A stretch of 64,000 bases of DNA from Plantimonas leprariae (GTDB taxonomy: Bacteria; Pseudomonadota; Alphaproteobacteria; Rhizobiales; Rhizobiaceae). The stretch is taken from positions 62,001 to 126,000 of the forward strand of contig NZ_VZDO01000009.1 in NCBI RefSeq assembly GCF_008802405.1, in the 5' to 3' direction. Numbering within the stretch: position 1 is the first letter of the stretch; each line of letters opens with the position of its first letter. Of this stretch, positions 1-7,679 are shown in pieces. Position numbers and translations under genes: made by a program. Under the pieces are notes generated by a model. That model worked only from the letters and a program-made list of their open reading frames with translations, had not been told where the DNA came from and did not search any database.

Positions 1-477
1 CGCCGTCCGGCCTGCGCGATCTGCCCCGTGCGCCCGCTCTGCACGGCACAGGCGAAGAACGAGCAGGACCGCTTTCCCGTCAAGCTGCCGAAACGCGCCA
101 AACCCGCCCGGCGGGGGGCGGCCTTCGTCGCGGTCCGCCGGTCCGACGGCGCGGTCTGGCTGCGCCGGCGGCCGGAGGCGGGCATGCTCGGCGGGATGGC
201 CGAGCCGCCGACCACCGGCTGGTCGGCGAAGGGCGACGGCGCGACCGGCGCCGAGGCCGCGCCTTTTCCCGCCGCCTGGGCGCATCGAGGCGTCGTCTCG
301 CACGGCTTCACCCATTTCGACCTGGCGCTTGACGTCTGGCATGCCGTGGTGGACGAAACCGGGGAAACGATGGACGGCTGGTGGTCGCCGCCCGGGCGCA
401 TCGGCACCGAGGCGCTGCCGACGCTGATGCGCCGCGCCATCGCGCTGGCAACGGAGAGGGACGGGAAACCCGCATGA
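1..477 (+). CDS. mutY: Adenine DNA glycosylase MutY, C-terminal part (5' end outside window)
   Basis: Removes adenine mispaired with 8-oxoguanine in base excision repair. The frame is open from base 1, so the helix-hairpin-helix glycosylase domain lies off the window. The first codons show the last three cysteines of the [4Fe-4S] loop, spaced CxxCxxxxxC (bases 13-42). The rest resembles the MutY C-terminal Nudix-like domain that recognises 8-oxoG, including a WLRRRPEAGMLGGMAEPP stretch and a late HGFTHFDL motif. About 158 residues are visible. The stop overlaps the next start in ATGA, so the two genes are probably co-translated. The identification rests on the cysteine spacing plus this domain. 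Confidence 0.9.
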   Translation, partial: RRPACAICPVRPLCTAQAKNEQDRFPVKLPKRAKPARRGAAFVAVRRSDGAVWLRRRPEAGMLGGMAEPPTTGWSAKGDGATGAEAAPFPAAWAHRGVVSHGFTHFDLALDVWHAVVDETGETMDGWWSPPGRIGTEALPTLMRRAIALATERDGKPA

Positions 478-1091
478 TCGAGCACGTCGTCTTCGACATC
501 GGCAAGGTGCTGATCCATTGGGACCCGGAGATCCCCTATCGCCGCCATATCCCGGACGACGCCGAGCGGGCGCGGTTCCTCGCCGAGGTCTGCTCGCCGG
601 ACTGGAATCTCGAACAGGACCGGGGCCGGACCTGGGAAGCCGCCGAAGCGGCGCTCCTCGCCCTCCATCCGGACAAGGGCGACCTGATCCGCACGTTCCG
701 CCGAAACTGGCGGGAGATGGTGCCGCACGCCTACGAGGGCACGGTCGCGATCTTCCGCGACCTCATCGGCCAGGGCGTCGACGTGACGCTGCTGACGAAC
801 TTCGCCGCCGACACCTTCGAGGAGGCGAGCGAACTCTACCCGTTCTTCACCGAGGCGCGCGGCGTGACGGTTTCCGGCCGGGTCGGACTGATCAAGCCGG
901 ACCGCGCCGTCTACGAATTGCACGCGCGCGATTTCGGGCTCGATCCTGCGAAGACGCTGTTCATCGACGACGTCGAGAAGAACGTCGAAGGCGCCCGCGC
1001 CGCCGGCTGGCAGGCGGTGCAGTTCACCGGCGCGGCGAAGCTCGCCGAGGATCTGGCCGGCTACGGCTTCGAGGTCGCCAAGCCGGCCTGA
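474..1091 (+). CDS. HAD-superfamily (subfamily IA) hydrolase
   Basis: A 205-residue haloacid dehalogenase-like hydrolase, probably a phosphatase of unknown substrate. Motif I is FDIGKVLIHWD with the likely nucleophile Asp8. The usual second Asp of DxD is Gly10, as in YihX-like and epoxide-hydrolase-N-like HAD proteins. Motif II is LLTNF, the motif III lysine sits in LIKPD, and motif IV is LFIDDVEKN. The start at 474 overlaps the mutY stop by four bases, so expression is probably coupled. Length fits small HAD-IA enzymes. The substrate cannot be read from the sequence. Confidence 0.85.
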   Translation: MIEHVVFDIGKVLIHWDPEIPYRRHIPDDAERARFLAEVCSPDWNLEQDRGRTWEAAEAALLALHPDKGDLIRTFRRNWREMVPHAYEGTVAIFRDLIGQGVDVTLLTNFAADTFEEASELYPFFTEARGVTVSGRVGLIKPDRAVYELHARDFGLDPAKTLFIDDVEKNVEGARAAGWQAVQFTGAAKLAEDLAGYGFEVAKPA

Positions 1092-1098
1092 AACGGCT

Positions 1099-1545
1099 TC
1101 AGGTGCCGGCCCCGTCGCCGCTCGGCGTGCCGGTATCGATCGCCTCGCGGACTGCACGGCCGGAAATGACGATCTCGGTCGAAAAGCAGACCAAAGCGAA
1201 GATGGTGGCGAGGAGCGCGCCGCCGAAGAAGCCGAACAGCAGCGTGCCGATGGTGATGGCGCCAAGCTCGCCGAAGAACAGGATCGCGGCCGCGCAGCAG
1301 GTCATGCAGGCGGCGAGCGCCGCCAGCACCACGGCCGCGTCCAGAATCTTCGACCGGAGCCTGAGACGCGCCAGTTCGACGGGACGCTGCCCGCCGACCA
1401 GCGTCATCTGATGGATACGGTCGAGCACCCGCGCGAGGCGCGTGGCGAAGACGTTCATCAACGAGGCGACGGCGGTCAGGAGGAAGACCGGCGTCAGCGC
1501 GAGCTGGATGACGTGCGCCGCGCTGTCGAGCGGCTCGACCGGCAT
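1099..1545 (-). CDS. DUF2721 family membrane protein
   Basis: A 148-residue inner-membrane protein that I recognise as DUF2721. It has an N-terminal hydrophobic segment (about residues 10-30), a conserved NVFATRLARVLDRI stretch typical of the family, and two further hydrophobic segments (about 68-92 and 98-125). The biochemical role of the family is unknown. It converges on the HAD gene with only seven bases between them and lies 28 bases downstream of ccrM on the same strand, so it may be read through from ccrM. Confidence 0.8.
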   Translation of the reverse strand: MPVEPLDSAAHVIQLALTPVFLLTAVASLMNVFATRLARVLDRIHQMTLVGGQRPVELARLRLRSKILDAAVVLAALAACMTCCAAAILFFGELGAITIGTLLFGFFGGALLATIFALVCFSTEIVISGRAVREAIDTGTPSGDGAGT

Positions 1546-1573
1546 TACGCGCCGCCTGCCGCGGCCGGGGGTC

Positions 1574-2728
<1,155 letters not shown>

Positions 2729-2771
2729 TTACGCCAGGAAACAAGCCTCGCGATCATGGTTACCGAACGGC

Positions 2772-2787
2772 GTAAACAATCGATAAA
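2772..2787 (-). promoter_or_regulatory. Candidate CtrA-like binding site upstream of ccrM
   Basis: On the minus strand this reads TTTA-N7-TTTAC. The CtrA consensus is TTAA-N7-TTAA(C), so spacing is exact with one mismatch per half. It sits 56-71 bases upstream of the ccrM ATG, in the only non-coding gap before the gene. CtrA control of ccrM is established in Caulobacter and proposed in rhizobia; the assignment here is inference. Confidence 0.35.
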
Positions 2788-2896
2788 GCCGGCGCGAACG
2801 AGACGGGCGGACGCGAGGAATTTCCGGTCGACCCCGCCTGCCCTATCCTGTACCGAAGCGGCCGGAACGGCGCGGAACGCGCCCGTCGGAGACGCC

Positions 2897-3583
2897 ATGT
2901 CGAACCTTTCCCTCGCCATCTTCGACTGCGACGGGGTGCTCGTCGATTCCGAGATCATCGCGGCGCGCGTCGAGGCCGAACTGCTGCGGGAATACGGCAT
3001 CGAGCTTTCGCCGGAGGAGATCGCGCACCGCTTCGCCGGCCTCACCTGGGTGCGCATCCTCGAACTCCTGTCGGCCGAGTACGGCACGACCCTGCCCGAC
3101 GAATTGCGGACGCGCAGCCACGAGGAGCTGACCCGGCGCCTCGCCGCCGAACTGGAGCCGATCGCCGGCGTGCAGGAGATGCTGGACCTCGTGGACCTGC
3201 CCCGCTGCATCTGCTCGAACTCGAGCTCAGACCACCTGAAGCTGGAGCTTTCCAAGGTCGGGCTGTGGGACCGCTTCCGCCCCTACATCTACGCCGCGCG
3301 CGAGGTCGGGATGCAGCGGCCGAAACCGGCGCCCGACGTCTACCTGCATGCCTGCGCTGAGTTCGGCGTCGAGCCGCGCAAGGCCGTGGTGCTGGAGGAC
3401 TCGGTGCACGGCGTCGCGGCCGGCGTCGCGGCCGGCTGCCGCGTCGTCGGCTTCACCGGAGCCTCCCATTCCTACCCCGGCCACGGCGAGGCCCTGAGCG
3501 ACGCCGGCGCGGAAACCGTAATCGCGCGCCTCAAGGACTTCCCCGCCGTGGTGGAAGCCTTCTCGGCCTGGGCCGAGGCCTGA
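2897..3583 (+). CDS. HAD-IA hydrolase, phosphoglucomutase/phosphatase-like
   Basis: A 228-residue HAD-superfamily protein with a complete motif set: FDCDGVLVDSE with Asp10 and Asp12, CSNSSSD as motif II, the lysine in QRPKPAPDVY, and VVLEDSVHGV as motif IV. A helical cap (about residues 20-85) follows motif I, as in the beta-phosphoglucomutase/phosphatase branch. The likely reaction is sugar- or phosphoglycolate-type dephosphorylation, but the substrate is unknown. Transcribed divergently from ccrM across about 180 bases. The ATG at 2897 was chosen because the family motif begins eight residues later; the long open frame upstream runs antisense through ccrM and is not part of it. Confidence 0.87.
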   Translation: MSNLSLAIFDCDGVLVDSEIIAARVEAELLREYGIELSPEEIAHRFAGLTWVRILELLSAEYGTTLPDELRTRSHEELTRRLAAELEPIAGVQEMLDLVDLPRCICSNSSSDHLKLELSKVGLWDRFRPYIYAAREVGMQRPKPAPDVYLHACAEFGVEPRKAVVLEDSVHGVAAGVAAGCRVVGFTGASHSYPGHGEALSDAGAETVIARLKDFPAVVEAFSAWAEA

Positions 3584-3587
3584 CGAT

Positions 3588-4106
3588 TTACTTCCCCTCG
3601 TCGAAGCCGACGAAGATCGCGTAGTTGCGCGCCGGCGGCTCGGGCACGCGGATCGCCTCGTCGACATAGACGAACCGGCCGGGCGAACCTTGCGCATAGG
3701 CGACGCTCTGCGTGCCCCTGTTGCTGTAGAGCGTGTCCGCGCCGCTGACGACGGCGACGCGGATCGGCAGCGCGGCGGTGCCGCCCTCGCCGGCCGGCCC
3801 CGCGACGACGCGGCCCGAGACGCCGACCTTCAGGTAGAGCTCGCCGTTCAGGACATGGCATTCGCGCGTCGTCTGCGTGATCGAGGCGATGTACTGCTGC
3901 TTGCCGATCTCGCCCTTGCGCAGGATCGCGGTGTTCTCGCGCAGGGAAATCTTCGGGCAGTATTCCGGCACGACCCCTTCCGTGTCGACGCTCTGCGGCC
4001 GGTGCGGCGCCGCCGGGATGTCCGCGGCCTCGCGCGTCGAGTTGCAGGCCGCGAGGGCCGAGATGGCAGCGAGAGCGAGGGCGATGCGGGGGCGGAGGAC
4101 AGGCAT
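3588..4106 (-). CDS. Putative lipoprotein, function unknown
   Basis: A 172-residue protein with a short basic N-terminus, a hydrophobic stretch and the lipobox LAAC ending at Cys21, so probably lipidated and exported. The mature part has two cysteines (in EYCPK and RECHV) that could pair, and a beta-rich pattern ending in NYAIFVGFDEGK. I recognise no named domain. It converges on the HAD gene with four bases between. Its start is about 140 bases from the divergent thrC. The reading frame stays open far upstream, antisense to thrC; the lipobox position fixes the start at 4106. Confidence 0.7.
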   Translation of the reverse strand: MPVLRPRIALALAAISALAACNSTREAADIPAAPHRPQSVDTEGVVPEYCPKISLRENTAILRKGEIGKQQYIASITQTTRECHVLNGELYLKVGVSGRVVAGPAGEGGTAALPIRVAVVSGADTLYSNRGTQSVAYAQGSPGRFVYVDEAIRVPEPPARNYAIFVGFDEGK

Positions 4107-4209
4107 CGTGCGTGGTTCTTCCCATTTCGTGGCGCGCCGTTCTATAACAGCCAGCCGAACGGCAAGCGACGGGCGCGAGACGCGTTCTCCCCCGTTCCGT
4201 AGCGGGAAG

Positions 4210-4228
4210 TCCGGCACCATCTGCCGGA
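4210..4228 (+). promoter_or_regulatory. Hairpin in the thrC leader
   Basis: TCCGGCA and TGCCGGA form a perfect 7-bp stem with a 5-base loop, ending just before the GGGAG ribosome-binding site of thrC. It could modulate translation initiation. No leader peptide rich in threonine codons was seen, so classical attenuation is not supported. Confidence 0.3.
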
Positions 4229-4247
4229 TCGGGAGTGAAGAGCGCAA

Positions 4248-5660
4248 GTGAGATACGTGAGTTCGCGGGGCGCGGCGCCGGTTCTCGGCTTCGCCGACGT
4301 CCTGCTCGCCGGGCTCGCCGCCGACGGCGGGCTCTACCTGCCAGCGGAATGGCCGCGCCTGTCGGAAAGCGAGATCCGCGCCTTCCGCACCATGCCCTAT
4401 CCGGCCGTCGCGCTGGCGATCTTCGAGCGCTTCACCGGCGGCGAGATCGACCGCGCCACCTTGCAGCGGATGGTCGACGAGGCCTACGCGACCTTCCCGC
4501 ACCCCGCCGTCGCGCCGCTCGTGCAGGTGGGCCCGCGCGACTACGTCCTCGAACTCTTCCACGGTCCGACGCTCGCCTTCAAGGACGTCGCGATGCAGAT
4601 GCTGTCGCGCTTGATGGACCATGTCCTCGCCGAGCGGGGCGCCCGCGCGACCATCGTCGGCGCGACCTCGGGCGATACGGGCGGGGCGGCGATCGCGGCC
4701 TTCGCGGCGAGCACCCGCACCGACGTCTTCATCCTGTTTCCGCACGGGCGCGTCTCGCCGGTGCAGCAGCGGCAGATGACGACGCACGGCGCACCGAACG
4801 TCCATGCGGTGGCGATCGAGGGCAATTTCGACGACTGCCAGGCGCTCGTCAAAGCCATGTTTAACGATCAGCGCTTCCGCCGCGACACGGCGCTCAGCGG
4901 CGTCAACTCGATCAACTGGGCGCGGATCATGGCCCAGATCACCTACTACTTCACCGCCGCCGTCTCGCTCGGGAGCCCCGACCGCGCCGTCTCCTTCACG
5001 GTGCCGACCGGCAATTTCGGCGACATCTTCGCCGGCTACGCCGCCAAGCGCATGGGCCTGCCCGTCGACCGGCTGGTGATCGCGACGAACCAAAACGATA
5101 TCCTGGCGCGGACGCTGGCGAGCGGGCGGCACGAGAAGGCGGGCGTCCATGCGACGACCTCGCCGTCGATGGACATCGAGATCTCGTCCAACTTCGAGCG
5201 CCTCCTGTTCGAGGCGGCGGGCCGCGATCCGGAAACGGTGCGCCGCCTGATGGCGGGCCTTCAGCAGAGCGGCGCCTTCACGTTGCCGGCCCCGATGCTG
5301 GAGACGATCCGCGCCGAGTTCGACGCGGGCGCGACAAGCGAGGCCGAGGCCGCCGCGACGATCCGCGAGGTCGTGGAGGCGACCGGCCTCCTCCTCGATC
5401 CGCACACGGCGGTTGGCCTCAGCGTCGCGCGGCGGCAGGGCGGCGACGCGCCGATGGTGACGCTCGGCACGGCGCATCCGGCGAAGTTCCCGGCCGCCGT
5501 TGAAGCTGCGAGCGGCCGCGTTCCGGCGCTTCCCGCCAGCCACGACGGGCTGATGGAACGCGCCGAGGTGTTCGACCGGCTGCCGAACGACTTGAACGCC
5601 GTCCAGACATACATCACGGAGCGCGCCAAGGCGGCGCTCGCGAAGGGCCAGGCCGCATGA
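4248..5660 (+). CDS. thrC: Threonine synthase
   Basis: Converts O-phosphohomoserine to threonine with pyridoxal phosphate. The 470-residue length fits the long proteobacterial ThrC class. It begins MRYVSSRG, the standard ThrC N-terminus, from a GTG preceded by GGGAG. The PLP lysine is Lys112 in GPTLAFKDVAMQ. Later family segments include ATSGDTGGAA, VPTGNFGDIFAGY and LGTAHPAKF. The stop overlaps the next ATG by four bases. Homoserine kinase, the preceding pathway step, is encoded about 9 kb away on the other strand. Confidence 0.97.
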   Translation: MRYVSSRGAAPVLGFADVLLAGLAADGGLYLPAEWPRLSESEIRAFRTMPYPAVALAIFERFTGGEIDRATLQRMVDEAYATFPHPAVAPLVQVGPRDYVLELFHGPTLAFKDVAMQMLSRLMDHVLAERGARATIVGATSGDTGGAAIAAFAASTRTDVFILFPHGRVSPVQQRQMTTHGAPNVHAVAIEGNFDDCQALVKAMFNDQRFRRDTALSGVNSINWARIMAQITYYFTAAVSLGSPDRAVSFTVPTGNFGDIFAGYAAKRMGLPVDRLVIATNQNDILARTLASGRHEKAGVHATTSPSMDIEISSNFERLLFEAAGRDPETVRRLMAGLQQSGAFTLPAPMLETIRAEFDAGATSEAEAAATIREVVEATGLLLDPHTAVGLSVARRQGGDAPMVTLGTAHPAKFPAAVEAASGRVPALPASHDGLMERAEVFDRLPNDLNAVQTYITERAKAALAKGQAA

Positions 5661-6985
5661 GCGTCGAGATCACCAAGCTCGCCAACGGCGTCACGATCGC
5701 GACGGAACACATGCCGACGCTGGAAAGCGCGGCGCTCGGCGTCTGGGTGAAGGCGGGCGCGCGCGACGAGGCGGAGGGCGAGCACGGCATCGCGCACCTC
5801 CTCGAGCACATGGCCTTCAAGGGCACCTCGCGCCGCACGGCCCGTCAGATCGCCGAGGAGATCGAGGACGTCGGCGGCGAATTGAACGCCGCGACCAGCG
5901 TCGAGACCACCTCCTACTACGCCCGCGTCCTGAAGGACGACGTGCCGCTGGCGCTCGACATCCTGACCGACATCCTGGTCGACTCGAAGTTCGACGAGGA
6001 GGAGCTCGACCGCGAGCAGCAGGTGATCCTGCAGGAGATCGGCGCGGCCGAGGACACGCCCGACGACATCGTGTTCGACCATTTCCAGGCCGCCGCCTTC
6101 CGGGGCCAGATCATCGGCCGCCCGATCCTCGGCACGCGGGAAACGGTGAAGTCCTTCACGCCGCAGGGCCTTCGCACCTACCTCGCCCGGCACTATTCGC
6201 CGGAGAAGATGGTGATCTCGGCGGCCGGCGCCGTCGACCACGCCGCGATCGTCGCCCAAGTCGAGCGAAGCTTCGGGCACCTCAGCAACCCGCGCCCCGA
6301 CATCGAGCCGGTGCGCCCGGTCGCGGCCTATACCGGCGGCGAGTTCCGCCAGTCGCGCGACCTCATGGACGCGCAGATGGTGCTCGGCTTCGAGGGCCGG
6401 CCCTACTACGCCCGGGACTTCTACGCGAGCCAGATCCTTTCCATGGTGCTCGGCGGCGGCATGTCGTCCCGCCTGTTCCAGGAAGTGCGCGAGAAGCGCG
6501 GGCTCTGCTACGCGATCTACTCGTTCCACTGGAGCTTCTCGGATTCCGGCCTGTTCGGCGTCCATGCCGCGACCGGCGAGGAGGAACTCGCCGAGCTCGC
6601 CCCCGTGATCGCAGAGGAGCTGGCCAGGGCCGCGGAAGGCATCCAGCCGGCGGAGGTCGCGCGAGCGCGGGCGCAGATGCGCTCCAGCCTCTTGATGAGC
6701 CAGGAAAGCCCCGCCTCCAAGGCCGGGCAGATCGCCCGCCAGCTCATGTTCAACGGCTCGATCATCGGCAACGAGGAACTGCTCGACCGCCTGGCGGCGA
6801 TCGACGCCGCGCGGCTGACGAGCCTCGCCGAGGCGACCTTCCTCGGACGCTCCCCGACGCTCGCCGCGATCGGACCCATCGACCGGCTGCCGCGGGTCGA
6901 CGAGATCGGCCGCGGCCTTGCCTCCCCTCGCCCGCCCGCGGCCGCCGACGACGCCGACCCGTTCAGGCAGGCCGCCCACCACTGA
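5657..6985 (+). CDS. M16 family zinc metallopeptidase (processing peptidase-like)
   Basis: A 442-residue member of the M16B family, related to mitochondrial processing peptidase beta. The inverted zinc motif HLLEH occupies residues 47-51, followed by MAFKGT. The downstream glutamate ligand is expected in the segment around EEIEDVGGELNAATSVE. The C-terminal half carries LGGGMSSRLFQEVREKRGLCY, split here only for naming: the LGGGMSSRLFQE block is the hallmark. No signal peptide is seen, so it is probably cytoplasmic. The start overlaps the thrC stop (ATGA). thrC followed by an M16 peptidase and a GNAT protein is a familiar rhizobial order. Confidence 0.92.
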   Translation: MSVEITKLANGVTIATEHMPTLESAALGVWVKAGARDEAEGEHGIAHLLEHMAFKGTSRRTARQIAEEIEDVGGELNAATSVETTSYYARVLKDDVPLALDILTDILVDSKFDEEELDREQQVILQEIGAAEDTPDDIVFDHFQAAAFRGQIIGRPILGTRETVKSFTPQGLRTYLARHYSPEKMVISAAGAVDHAAIVAQVERSFGHLSNPRPDIEPVRPVAAYTGGEFRQSRDLMDAQMVLGFEGRPYYARDFYASQILSMVLGGGMSSRLFQEVREKRGLCYAIYSFHWSFSDSGLFGVHAATGEEELAELAPVIAEELARAAEGIQPAEVARARAQMRSSLLMSQESPASKAGQIARQLMFNGSIIGNEELLDRLAAIDAARLTSLAEATFLGRSPTLAAIGPIDRLPRVDEIGRGLASPRPPAAADDADPFRQAAHH

Positions 6986-6995
6986 CTTGACGCGC

Positions 6996-7679
6996 ATGGG
7001 ACTGTTCGACGCCATCCTCAGCCCTTCGGGTCCGGTGCTGCGCGGCGGGCGCGTCGTCCTGCGCACTCCGCGCATGCGCGACTTCGAGGCGTGGCGGAAA
7101 CTGCGCGAGGAAAGCCGCGAGTTCCTGATGCCGTGGGAGCCGCTGTGGACGCCGGACGAGCTGACGCGCAAGGCCTATCGCATGCGCCTCAACCGTTACC
7201 TCCGCGAGACGCAGGAGCGCTCCGGCTTCACCTTCTTCCTGAAGGACGCGGGCACGGACGAACTCTTCGGCGGCCTGACGCTCGGCCTCATCCGGCGCGG
7301 CGTCGCCCAGACCTCGACGCTCGGCTACTGGATGGGCGAGCGCCATGCCGGCAAGGGGTTGATGCGCGAGGCGGTGGAACTCCTGAAACCCTTCGTCTTC
7401 GAGGTCGAGGGCCTGCACCGGATCGAGGCCGCCTGCCTGCCGTCCAACGCCCGCTCGATCCGGCTCCTCGAGCGCTGCGGCTTTCGCCGGGAGGGCTATC
7501 TGCAGAAATACCTGAAGATCGCGGGATCGTGGGAAGACCATCACCTTTATTCGCTGGTGGCCGAGGACTGGGCCGCGGAACTCGCGCGTCAGGCCGCCGC
7601 CTCGCGGGACGGCGGGCCGGCCGATCGCTTGGCCCGCCCCCCGCCGCCGATCGCGGCCCTCGACGGGGCGAACCCATGA
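6996..7679 (+). CDS. GNAT family N-acetyltransferase (RimJ/RimL-like)
   Basis: A 227-residue acetyl-CoA-dependent N-acetyltransferase. The acetyl-CoA pyrophosphate loop is recognisable in GERHAGKGLMREA (about residues 110-122), followed by the HRIEAACLPSNARSIRLLE block of the RimJ subgroup that acetylates ribosomal protein or other N-termini; the true substrate is unknown. The last 35 residues are proline- and alanine-rich and probably disordered. It starts ten bases after the M16 gene and its stop overlaps the next ATG, placing it in the thrC operon. Confidence 0.87.
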   Translation: MGLFDAILSPSGPVLRGGRVVLRTPRMRDFEAWRKLREESREFLMPWEPLWTPDELTRKAYRMRLNRYLRETQERSGFTFFLKDAGTDELFGGLTLGLIRRGVAQTSTLGYWMGERHAGKGLMREAVELLKPFVFEVEGLHRIEAACLPSNARSIRLLERCGFRREGYLQKYLKIAGSWEDHHLYSLVAEDWAAELARQAAASRDGGPADRLARPPPPIAALDGANP

